From: Clostridia bacterium
Lineage (GTDB): Bacteria; Bacillota; Clostridia; TANB77; CAG-465
Direction: 5' to 3'
Assembly: GCA_017534305.1 (NCBI GenBank)
Contig: JAFWCU010000001.1
Coordinates: 62,001 to 126,000, forward strand
Length of the DNA: 64,000 nt
The position numbers and the translations under genes are program-made. Positions within the stretch are counted from its first letter, which is position 1. Each line of letters opens with the position of its first letter. Below the pieces are notes generated by a model, which worked only from the letters and a program-made list of their open reading frames with translations, made no database searches and had not been told where the DNA came from. Positions 16,532 through 25,700 of this stretch are shown piece by piece.

Positions 16532-17401
16532 ATGAAAAAATATTCTAAAGGACAATTAAAATTTAAAAGATTTGGCTTTGGTTTAGCTGTATTATTAGTG
16601 CTTGTTTTAGCATTTGGGCTTGTTATGCTTTTTGGCTTTTGTTTAAAGCACACTATTAATATTACTAGTACTACTAGTGAAGCTTCTAATGTTTCTGAAG
16701 AAATAGCTCAAAATTCTCAACCAATTATTATAGACAATCTTGTGGTTGGTGGACTTTATGGAAATAAATGGGTAAGTAGTAGTAAGTATTATTTAAAAAG
16801 TATTAATAAAGCAAATATAGATATAAATGTGTATACAAAAGATAAAAGCGCTGGAGCATATAAACTTGAAAGCTTGTATACATATGGAGATAGTGTATTT
16901 TGTAATACATCATATCCAAACTATATTGATGAATTTTTTGCGGTTCCAACACAAAATTATGCACTTTCATCTAATTTTAGCCAGACTAGTATTCAAGAAA
17001 TAGATTATGACTATGTAAAAAAAGCTTTGGGTATTTATAGAGCATATAATAATACAATCAATATTACTAATGTATATTCTGCATTTGTTAATGTAAATGA
17101 GCCTCTAAAACTAATTGCTGTTACAAGTAATCAAAAAGGTATTTATGGTGGAGTATATAATGCTATTATTGCAGTAGTTAATGGAAATGCAAAAATAGTA
17201 CAATATAGTTACACAAAAGACTTAGATAATGCTTTAGATTTTCCACTTTATTCTATAGAATTTGTAGCAGATTTAAATGGAGATGGAAATTCAGAAATTG
17301 TTACTCGTGAGGTAACAGAATTTAATGTAACTTATAATGTTTTTGAAAAACGTGGTTCAAAATATGTTAGGGTGTTAACTGAAACAATTAAGGGAAAATA
17401 A
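16532..17401 (+). CDS. Membrane-anchored protein of unknown function with a calcium-type DLNGDGN motif
   Basis: 289 residues; ATG lies immediately after the queH stop. One transmembrane segment at about 15-38 follows a short basic N-terminus, so the remaining 250 residues are probably outside. Near the C-terminus VADLNGDGNSEIVTREVTEF resembles an FG-GAP-type calcium loop. The rest is rich in Tyr, Asn and Ser with no family I recognise. Its place in the ruvB-queH transcript does not explain it. A good terminator follows. Confidence 0.7.
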   Translation: MKKYSKGQLKFKRFGFGLAVLLVLVLAFGLVMLFGFCLKHTINITSTTSEASNVSEEIAQNSQPIIIDNLVVGGLYGNKWVSSSKYYLKSINKANIDINVYTKDKSAGAYKLESLYTYGDSVFCNTSYPNYIDEFFAVPTQNYALSSNFSQTSIQEIDYDYVKKALGIYRAYNNTINITNVYSAFVNVNEPLKLIAVTSNQKGIYGGVYNAIIAVVNGNAKIVQYSYTKDLDNALDFPLYSIEFVADLNGDGNSEIVTREVTEFNVTYNVFEKRGSKYVRVLTETIKGK

Positions 17402-17409
17402 TATTAAAG

Positions 17410-17450
17410 GATAGATTTAATGAAAGTTAAATCTATCTTTTTTATTTTTT
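17410..17450 (+). terminator. Terminator of the ruvB-queH operon
   Basis: Perfect 10-bp stem 17410-17419 / 17428-17437, eight-base loop, long T tract. Confidence 0.92.
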
Positions 17451-17522
17451 ATTTTTTTAATTTGTTGATTATTTTTTTTATATATAATATTATTTAATTA
17501 TAGGTAAATGGAGGTTTTATAA

Positions 17523-18500
17523 ATGAAAAAGAACAAATCATTAATAACTATTGCAATAGTACTTTTAGTAGTAATAATTGCATGTGTTGCAGGTTATTTT
17601 ATAACCACATCAATAGTAGAGAATAATTTAAAGAAGGAAAAGGCTGCTCAAGAAGAGTATGAAAGGCAAATGACAGAGCCTTTATATACTTTAGAAAATT
17701 ATCCAAAAGTAGATGCATCTTTGGCAACTCAACCTTTAACAAATGCATTTATTAAAAACTTTACAGGGGACGAAAATATAGATGTAAGTACTTTAGATTA
17801 TACAAATACTCATCCTGGATATTTAAGACTTGTAGATAAAGAAGTAGATTTAATTGTTGTTACTCAACCAAGTGAAGACGAACTTCAATATGCAGCAGAT
17901 CATGGTGTTGAACTTGAAGTTACACCAGTTGTTAAAGAAGGTTTTGTTTTCTATGTAAATAAACAAAATCCAGTTGATTCATTAACTACAGATCAAGTAC
18001 AAGGAATTTACTCTGGAGAAATAACTAACTGGAAAGAAGTTGGTGGAGATGATGCTGAAATAGTAGCATATCAAAGACCAAGAAATTCAGGAAGTCAAAC
18101 TGGTATGGAAAATCTTGTTATGAAAGATAAAACATTAATGGAGCCAAAAACAGAAAACTTACTTGAGACAATGGCTCAAATAGTAAACTATGTATCAAAT
18201 TATAACAATGGTAAATATTCATTAGGTTATTCATATTTATACTATGCAACAACTATGTTTGAAACAATTGACCCAGAAGTTGCAAGTAACATTAAGTTAT
18301 TAGCTATAAATGACGTAAAACCTACAGCAGAAAATATTCAAGCTGGAAGTTATCCATATAATACAGCATATTATATAGTAACTAGAAAAGGTGAAGCGGA
18401 AGATTCACCAGCATATAAACTTAAAGAAATTATGCTTTCTGAAAGAGGACAAAGAGTAGCTCAAAAAGCTGGATATGTACCTGTTACACCTGTAAAATAA
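17523..18500 (+). CDS. PstS-like phosphate-binding-superfamily protein, membrane-attached
   Basis: 325 residues; GGAGG upstream. A hydrophobic N-terminus (about 8-30) is followed by a charged stalk and a periplasmic-binding-protein domain. GIYSGEITNWKEVGGDD, then AYQRPRNSGSQTGMENLVM, are the typical PstS-family sequences around the ligand pocket. A Cys in VIIAC could be a lipobox, but the hydrophobic run continues beyond it, so an uncleaved anchor is equally possible. No PstC, PstA or PstB gene is next to it. It probably shares a transcript with the following anchored protein, so it may act as a ligand sensor or scavenger rather than feeding a local transporter. Confidence 0.8.
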   Translation: MKKNKSLITIAIVLLVVIIACVAGYFITTSIVENNLKKEKAAQEEYERQMTEPLYTLENYPKVDASLATQPLTNAFIKNFTGDENIDVSTLDYTNTHPGYLRLVDKEVDLIVVTQPSEDELQYAADHGVELEVTPVVKEGFVFYVNKQNPVDSLTTDQVQGIYSGEITNWKEVGGDDAEIVAYQRPRNSGSQTGMENLVMKDKTLMEPKTENLLETMAQIVNYVSNYNNGKYSLGYSYLYYATTMFETIDPEVASNIKLLAINDVKPTAENIQAGSYPYNTAYYIVTRKGEAEDSPAYKLKEIMLSERGQRVAQKAGYVPVTPVK

Positions 18501-18512
18501 TGAGGTGATACT

Positions 18513-20387
18513 ATGAATGAAGAAATTGAAAAAACAAGTAGAAGTGGTGCTGATTCAATTTCAAATGATGTAGTAGCTGGACAAACACAAACAGTAGAAG
18601 TTGTAACAGAAAATGTAGAAAATAAAACTCAAGAAATTGAAAATGATAATATTATTTCTTCGGTTGAACCAAAAATGAATATTACAGTAGATAAGAAGGG
18701 TGGTAAAGTTAAAAAAGAAAAGAAGAATAGAAATACTAGAACTACCCTCCTAGTTCTTATTGTACTTCTAGTAGTTGTGGTTTCAATTGGAGTAACATAT
18801 TTAAAAATACAAGATTTAAAAGCTAAATATAAAATAGAAAAAGAAGTAGAAAGTGTTTTTGATGAAAGTGTTGAAAGAAAAGAAGATCCCGATTTAAAAT
18901 ATGTAGCCAAAATAGATGATACATATAGTTTTAATGATTTGTCATATAAGAGTTATGAATATAAGAATGGACAAATAGAAGATAGCAATAATAAAATACC
19001 ATACGACCAAGTATATCATTCTTTTAGAATAGTACAAGTTTCGGGATTAAAAGATAAAAATATTGAAAAAATGATTAATGATACGTTATTAAATGCAGCA
19101 TTATCGCTAGAAGGAACACCTGAAAGTCATGTTAATGGATATGAAAGTGTGATGGGAAATTTTGGAAATATTTTATCTATTCAAATTAATTATAGTGTTG
19201 GCAGAAGTGATACTATATATAAAGGTTATAATTTTAATTTAGAGACTGGTGAGCAAATTAATTTTAATGATATATTTGTATCTTCTGCACCTATTGCATC
19301 TATAATCTCTGATGCTATATTAAAAAGTGCTGCTTGGACTATTGATAAAGATAATAAGTCTTCAGGTGGTGGATACTATTCGGATATCGCAAATATAGAC
19401 TTTTCTGAAGCAGAAGATTTATCAATAAAAGCTGTAAATTATTATAAAGAATTAAATGGAAATTTAAACTTTACAGTTTCAACTGATGGAGTTACAATTT
19501 ATGATTTAGCAGAAAAAATAATACCTAAGTCAGAGAGAATGTATACTAGAAAAGCTTATATTGATTTGACAGAGTATAAAGATTATGTTGCAATTTATAA
19601 AAGATTTGCGTCAAATAAAGATTTATATGAGAAAAAACTTGGAAATGATGATGCCTATGTATTTGTTAATATGCAAGGATTATATTCAATGAGTCCAGAA
19701 TGTAGGTATGTTATAAATGAAAATAATTTTTTTGCAGATATGTATTTGTCTTATATTGCAGATGATTTGATGCCATTGGCAAAAAATTACATGGATAAGT
19801 ATTACTTAAATAATTTAAGGAATACTTCTATGCAAAATCCAAATAATTATTATAATTTTTCGGGTACAATGAACTTTGGCAATTTTGCTAAACCTGATTA
19901 TATTGATTATACAAATAAATATTCTATTCAAAATGGATATTTATATTATAATGGGGTAAGATATAGCATGCGTTTGGAGGTTGCCTTAGATGTATTAAAA
20001 AATTCTAATAAAGAAAAGTTTATAGCTGCTTTAATTAGTACATCAAGTTCACCATATGCATCGATAGGCTCTAGATCTATTGGAAGTTTTGATAAAACAA
20101 ATTGTGAAACAAATTATTTTTATAAAACTTTGTATTTCAAAGAGGATGGCTCTGTATTTTTAGAAGATGACGCAGTATATAAAGCAGACTATGTTTCTCC
20201 TTATCCATCAGAGGAAGAAATGAAAGATTTTGTATATAAACATGATCCTGAATATTCTTGGTTTTTCCAAAGACGTGGCTATGAAATAAAATATAAACAA
20301 GATGTATATGACAATGATCCAAATTATTATGATCATTATACAATTATAAATGAAAGAGCAAGAATGGAAAATGGTGAAGTTAGTTAA
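18513..20387 (+). CDS. Large bitopic membrane protein, possible DUF4163/DUF3298-type ectodomain
   Basis: 624 residues. A 77-residue hydrophilic N-terminus ends in a Lys/Arg-rich stretch, then one transmembrane segment (about 78-96) and a 520-residue outer part. Within it, a first region (YDQVYHSFRIVQVSGLKDKN...) and a second with YNFNLETGEQINFNDIFVSS resemble the DUF4163-DUF3298 pair found in RsiV and PdaC-like proteins; this is a pattern judgement only. The C-terminal 300 residues are Tyr/Asn-rich and not recognised. The gene begins 12 bp after the PstS-like gene (GAGGTGAT site), suggesting a functional pair at the cell surface. The thrS promoter begins 8 bp after its stop. Confidence 0.65.
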   Translation: MNEEIEKTSRSGADSISNDVVAGQTQTVEVVTENVENKTQEIENDNIISSVEPKMNITVDKKGGKVKKEKKNRNTRTTLLVLIVLLVVVVSIGVTYLKIQDLKAKYKIEKEVESVFDESVERKEDPDLKYVAKIDDTYSFNDLSYKSYEYKNGQIEDSNNKIPYDQVYHSFRIVQVSGLKDKNIEKMINDTLLNAALSLEGTPESHVNGYESVMGNFGNILSIQINYSVGRSDTIYKGYNFNLETGEQINFNDIFVSSAPIASIISDAILKSAAWTIDKDNKSSGGGYYSDIANIDFSEAEDLSIKAVNYYKELNGNLNFTVSTDGVTIYDLAEKIIPKSERMYTRKAYIDLTEYKDYVAIYKRFASNKDLYEKKLGNDDAYVFVNMQGLYSMSPECRYVINENNFFADMYLSYIADDLMPLAKNYMDKYYLNNLRNTSMQNPNNYYNFSGTMNFGNFAKPDYIDYTNKYSIQNGYLYYNGVRYSMRLEVALDVLKNSNKEKFIAALISTSSSPYASIGSRSIGSFDKTNCETNYFYKTLYFKEDGSVFLEDDAVYKADYVSPYPSEEEMKDFVYKHDPEYSWFFQRRGYEIKYKQDVYDNDPNYYDHYTIINERARMENGEVS

Positions 20388-20395
20388 TAAAACAA

Positions 20396-20424
20396 TTGAC
20401 TTCGTATCGTAAAAGTGTTATAAT
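20396..20424 (+). promoter_or_regulatory. Promoter of the thrS T-box transcript
   Basis: TTGACT at 20396-20401, 17-bp spacer, TATAAT at 20419-20424. Confidence 0.85.
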
Positions 20425-20432
20425 AATTACAT

Positions 20433-20665
20433 AACGTTGACGGGACGAGTAAGTTTTGAAACTGCTTAAAGAGAGAGTTAGTCATAGGCTGGAAGCTAAC
20501 TTAAGAAAGACTTAACTGAAGACTACCCCTGAGTTAGTAGGAAACTACCGTTTAGATTTTCGTATAAAAAATCATTAAATTAAGTAAAATATTAGGGTGG
20601 AACCGTGCAAATAATAATTTGTACCCCTATAGGCATTAAATGTGTCTGTAGGGGTACATTTTTTG
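20433..20665 (+). promoter_or_regulatory. T-box riboswitch controlling thrS
   Basis: The conserved T-box sequence AGGGTGGAACCGTG lies at 20594-20607. It is followed by a terminator: GTACCCCTA at 20621-20629 pairs with TAGGGGTAC at 20649-20657, then a T run to 20664. Upstream are a GACGAGTAA element and several helices expected of stem I. A Thr codon, ACC at 20525-20527, is the likely specifier. When uncharged tRNA-Thr binds, the antiterminator forms and thrS is transcribed. This fills the 407-bp gap between the flanking genes. Confidence 0.93.
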
Positions 20666-20700
20666 CTATACTTTATTACTTAAAAGGAGGAAATGGTTCT

Positions 20701-20736
20701 ATGTTAAATATTTTTGTTAAAGTCACGAGGGAGTAA
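20701..20736 (+). other. Possible 11-codon leader ORF between T-box and thrS
   Basis: A near-perfect AAAGGAGG at 20683-20690 is followed ten bases later by ATG and the short frame MLNIFVKVTRE-stop. Another frame, MVLC-stop, starts two bases after the site and is too close. A ribosome-binding site this strong before an 11-codon frame, in the leader of thrS, could mark a translated leader peptide or a remnant. It has a single Thr codon, so it is not a classical attenuator. Confidence 0.3.
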
Positions 20737-20794
20737 TATTATTTAAACAAAACGGAAAATTAAAAGAAAAAATAATATTATAGGAGTGATTAAA

Positions 20795-22585
20795 ATGAGT
20801 AAATATGTAAATAAGAATAATGAAGTTTATGAAGGAGAACTAGATTTAAATGTTTTAAGACATACTTGTTCTCATATAATGGCACAAGCCGTTAAAAGAT
20901 TATGGCCACAAGCTAAGCTTGCAATTGGACCATTTATTGAAAAAGGTTTCTATTATGATATAGATGTTGAACCAAAACTACAAGAATCAGATATGGAAAA
21001 AATAGAAGCTGAAATGAAGAATATTATAAAAGAAAACTTAAAAGTTGAAGCTTTTATTTTACCAAAAGATGAAGCTATAAAGCTTATGAAAGACAGAAAT
21101 GAGCCATATAAAGTTGAGCTTATTGAAGAATTACCAGAAGGAGAAGATATATCATTCTTTAAACAAGGTGAATTTGTAGATCTATGTACTGGACCTCATA
21201 TGCTATATACAAAAGCAGTTAAAGTTTTCAAACTTATGAGTATTACTGGAGCATACTGGAAAGGTGACGAGAAAAACAAAATGCTTCAAAGAATCTATGC
21301 TACAGCTTTTGATTCTAAAGAAGGACTAGATGAATATCTACAAGAGTTAGAAGATGCTAAACAAAGAGATCATAGAAAAATAGGTAAAGACCTAAAATTA
21401 TTTATGACTCATAGACTTGTTGGAGCAGGACTTCCTTTATATCTTCCAAATGGAGCAACTATTAGAAGAATCTTAGAAAGATATATTCAAGATAAAGAGT
21501 TAGAACTTGGTTATGACCATGTTTATACTCCTTCTCTTGCAACTACAGATTTATATAAAACATCTGGTCACTGGGATCATTATAAAGATGATATGTTCCC
21601 TGTAATGGAAATGGATAATGAAGCATTAGTACTTCGTCCAATGAACTGTCCACACCATATGTTAATATACAAGAATGAATTACGTTCATACAAAGATTTA
21701 CCAATAAAGATTGCAGAACTTGCAAACGACTTTAGATATGAAGATAGTGGAGCTGTATGTGGATTAGAGAGAGTTAGACAAATGTGTCAAAATGATTCTC
21801 ACTTATTTGTTAGACCAGACCAAATTAAAGAAGAAGTTGGTAAAGTATTAACTTTAATTACTGATGTATATCAAAAAGACTTTGGATTTTCACCAGATTC
21901 ATTTAAATATAGATTATCTTTAAGAGATAAAGCTAATAAAGAAAAATATATAGATAATGATGAAATGTGGGAGACTGCAGAAGGACAATTAAGAGAAATT
22001 CTTAAAGAACTTGGAATTGAATTTTATGAAGCAGAAGGAGAAGCAGCTTTCTATGGACCAAAAATAGATATTCAAATTAAGACTGCTCTTAACCATGATG
22101 TAACAATTCCAACATGCCAATTAGATTTTGCTCTTCCTGAAAGATTTGATTTAACTTATGTTGGAGAAGATGGTCAAGATCACAGACCTGTAGTTGTTCA
22201 TAGAGCAATCCTTGGTTCTTCAGATAGATTTATTTCTTTCTTACTTGAAGAAACTAAAGGAAATCTACCAATGTGGCTTGCACCTCATCAAATCAAAATT
22301 CTACCTATAGCAGATAGACATATTGAATATGCTAAAGCTCTTCAAGCTGATTTAAGAAAAGCAAAAATAAGAGTAGATGTAGATGATAGAGCAGAAAAAG
22401 TAGGATACAAGATTAGAGAAGCTAAACTTGAAAAGATACCTTACATCATAGTTGTAGGTGACAGAGAAGTAGATGAAAACAGAGTAAATGTTAATGAAAG
22501 AGGAGTAGAAGAAAAACAAGATATGGCAAGAGATGAATTTATTAGCCGTATGATTGAAGAAGCTAAAGTTCCATCAGATAGATAA
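20795..22585 (+). CDS. thrS: Threonine-tRNA ligase
   Basis: 596 residues from ATG 20795 (AGGAG 20782-20786; GTG 20786 overlaps that site and is rejected). ThrRS charges tRNA-Thr. The editing domain begins almost at the N-terminus with LRHTCSHIMAQAVKRLWP; the TGS domain found in the 640-residue enzymes is absent. Class II motifs are visible: ALVLRPMNCPHHMLIY (zinc Cys), RQMCQNDSHLF (zinc His), VVVHRAILGSSDRF (zinc His and motif 3). The anticodon-binding domain closes the protein (HQIKILPIADRHIEYA, GYKIREAKLEKIPY). Regulated by the T-box upstream and ended by a terminator. Confidence 0.97.
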   Translation: MSKYVNKNNEVYEGELDLNVLRHTCSHIMAQAVKRLWPQAKLAIGPFIEKGFYYDIDVEPKLQESDMEKIEAEMKNIIKENLKVEAFILPKDEAIKLMKDRNEPYKVELIEELPEGEDISFFKQGEFVDLCTGPHMLYTKAVKVFKLMSITGAYWKGDEKNKMLQRIYATAFDSKEGLDEYLQELEDAKQRDHRKIGKDLKLFMTHRLVGAGLPLYLPNGATIRRILERYIQDKELELGYDHVYTPSLATTDLYKTSGHWDHYKDDMFPVMEMDNEALVLRPMNCPHHMLIYKNELRSYKDLPIKIAELANDFRYEDSGAVCGLERVRQMCQNDSHLFVRPDQIKEEVGKVLTLITDVYQKDFGFSPDSFKYRLSLRDKANKEKYIDNDEMWETAEGQLREILKELGIEFYEAEGEAAFYGPKIDIQIKTALNHDVTIPTCQLDFALPERFDLTYVGEDGQDHRPVVVHRAILGSSDRFISFLLEETKGNLPMWLAPHQIKILPIADRHIEYAKALQADLRKAKIRVDVDDRAEKVGYKIREAKLEKIPYIIVVGDREVDENRVNVNERGVEEKQDMARDEFISRMIEEAKVPSDR

Positions 22586-22603
22586 TAGAATATGTAAAAA
22601 ACA

Positions 22604-22637
22604 AAAGGATGAATTCTTATTGAGTTCATCTTTTTTT
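22604..22637 (+). terminator. thrS terminator
   Basis: Thirteen-base-pair stem 22604-22616 / 22622-22634 with two G-T pairs, five-base loop, T tract to 22637. Confidence 0.9.
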
Positions 22638-22666
22638 GTTAATTATAATACATATGTGTTAAATTA

Positions 22667-22696
22667 TTGTTACAACAGTAGTAATTTCTTTATTAT
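22667..22696 (+). promoter_or_regulatory. Candidate promoter of adhesin 1
   Basis: TTGTTA at 22667-22672, 18-bp spacer, TATTAT at 22691-22696. Several other AT-rich -10-like elements lie nearby, so the exact site is uncertain. Confidence 0.45.
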
Positions 22697-22755
22697 ATTG
22701 TAAATATTATATAAAATATAGTTGTAGAATATGATAAAGAAAGGGGAAAGTGTAT

Positions 22756-25700
22756 ATGAAAAAAACAATACTTAAAGTATTCTGCTTTGTAGTTTTAACT
22801 GTTCTTGCAATGTGTATAAATACTAGAACTGTTCGCGCTGATGTTTATACATCTTCAAGAAATGCAGATATGGGCACATATGCTTCAGATACTAACTATT
22901 TTACACATTCAGCATCTGGTTCATATACGACTCATACAAAGTGGAGATATGGTTTGTTTGATTCTAATCATAACTTGATGGGTGCATGGTGTGTTCAAGC
23001 GCATGTTCAATATATCGTTGGTCAAACATACGAAACTACTGTTGGCTATCAAGTTTTAGATGAAAGAAAAGGCGCTATGATGAGTTATATAATATTACAT
23101 GGCGGATACAATGATCAAGAAAAACAAGCAGCAATTTGGGGCATTACAGATGGAACTGATGGCCTTTCTGCTGAAAATGGCGGAGATTTAAATAGAGTAT
23201 ATAACTTAATAAATGAAGCAAGTAATGCTTATGTTGGTGGAGGAGTTTGTAGAACAGGAAATACAGCAAGTTCTGTATCTTTTAATTCTGGCTCTTTATC
23301 CTACAATTATGTGGAAGCAGATGATGCTTTCGAATCAAATGAAATTACTGCTAGCGTTGGAGGAAGCGCTAGAATTTCATTTAGTGGACCAAATGGTTCA
23401 TACATGTTAGTAGATGGTGGAAGACAAACTGGTGAGGTAAATCTTGGTGGAGGAAATCACACTATAAAAATAGTTTGTCCAAGAACTCAATTTAAAGGAA
23501 CACATGCTACATCAATTAACGCACATTCAGATGGTGGTAGTGGTACTGAGTATTATGGAGCTACAGAATATCATGTAATTGCTACTAGAGCTGGTTATGA
23601 AGATTATACTCAAATTCTTGTTACACCAAATAGTGGTTCTTACAATGTTCCAGATACAAATATAAGTGTAAGTGGTAATGTTTCTCGTCCAGTTGGTAAC
23701 TTAGCAATACAAAAAATAGATGAACATAATGTTACTGTTGCTGGAGTAAGATTCCACATTACTGGACCTTATCATTTTGATGAATATATTACAAGTACAA
23801 AAGAATTAACAAGATTTACAGATGTAGATATAGGTACTTATACAATTACAGAATTAGAAGTAGTTCCAAACTTAATTCTAGATTCTAGAGCATTAACAAT
23901 AGGTGTAGATGAAAATAGAACAGCTACATATACTATGAAAAATAATTATGCTAAAGGTTCTTCAGATATGTCTAAAGGAGATGAAGTAACTGGTAAAATT
24001 CCTTTAGGAGATGCAAAACTTGAAGGAGCAATCTACGAGTTAAGAGCTAATGAAGATATATATGAAGGTGAAACTTTAATATACACTAAAGATCAATTAG
24101 TTGATACTAGAACTACAGATAGTGAAGGAAATACAACTAAAATAGAAAATTTACCAATGGGTAATTATTACTGGGTTGAAACTAAGGCTCCAGTAGGATA
24201 TAACTTAAATGATAGACATATAGAGTTCACTGTAGAATATGAGGGACAAAATGTTCCAAAAGTAACAAATGATCATATGTCTCATACAGATAAAATCATT
24301 ACTGGAAAAGTTGAAGTAATTAAAGAAGTTGGTGATCCAGATTCAAGTGAAAGTAGTTTGGCAGTAGGTGCTATATTAAAACTTACATTAGATAGTAATC
24401 CTACTCAAACTTATGAAGGTATCATTAATGAAGAAGGAAAAGCTGAATTTAGATGTGAAACTTTGAATCAATATGGTATATTTACAATTCCTTTTGGAAA
24501 ATATACAATTACTGAGGTTAAAGGTGCAGATGGCGAAGAAACAAATGACTTCTTTATTCAACCTGAGCCTGTAGATATAGACAAAGAAGATGATGATGAA
24601 TTAAGAATAGTAAGTGATGAACCTGTACCAGTTTGGTTAAAAATTGTTAAAAAAGACAAATCTACTGGTGATATTGTTCCACTTTCTGGAGCTAAGTTTA
24701 AAATTTGGGATGTTGACCATGAAAAATGGGTTGTTATGAGTGATATGTATAATGACATTTCTGAGTTTGTAACTAATGAAGATGGATATCTATTTACTCC
24801 AAAACAATTATATCCAGGAAATTATATTGTTTATGAAACACAAGCACCTGAAGGATATTATTTACAAGATGAATGGAGAATTCCAGATAATCCAAATGAC
24901 TTAGGAGATAAAACAAAAGGTGGAAAATTTATTACAATAAATAAAGTCGCTGCTAGAGTTCCAGAAAATATAGTTGACCCTGGTCCAATTGAAGTTGGTC
25001 AATATATGTATGAAGTTAATATGCCAGATAATCCATTATATGTGAATATTCAATTATACAAAACTGGTGAAAGATTAACTGATGCTCATACAGAAACTGT
25101 ATCTTATACAGAAACTGATGGAGATATCATAGAAAAAGAAAAATATATTGCAGATTATACTGTTGGAGGTTTAGAAGGAGTATCATTTAAGATTTATGCG
25201 GCCGAAGATATTTATACTCCAGATGGAGTTTTAAGAGTTAGAAAAGATACAGAAGTAGATGATATTACTACTGATGAAGAAGGTTATGCATATTCTAGAG
25301 AAGATTTATTCCCAGGAAATTATAAAGTAGTTGAATACGAAGTTCCTGAAGGATACGTTTTAGATACAACACCTAAATATGTTCCTGCAGAAAATAAAGA
25401 TCAATATGTTGAGTCAGCAACTGCAACATTAGAGATTAATGATGTAAGACAAAAATTAAAATATACTTTCCAAAAGATATTTGAACAATTCAAATATACT
25501 AATGGTTATGCACAAAAACATGCTGTATTTGGTATTTTTGCTAAAGAGCCAATTAAAACAGTTAGTGGTGAAATAGTAATAAATGCTAATGATATGGTAG
25601 ATTTACTTGAAGCAGATGATGATACTTTAGTTAAAACAGTAGAACTTCCTAAAGGAAAATACTATGTACAAGAATTATATGTATCATATCCTTATCTTTT

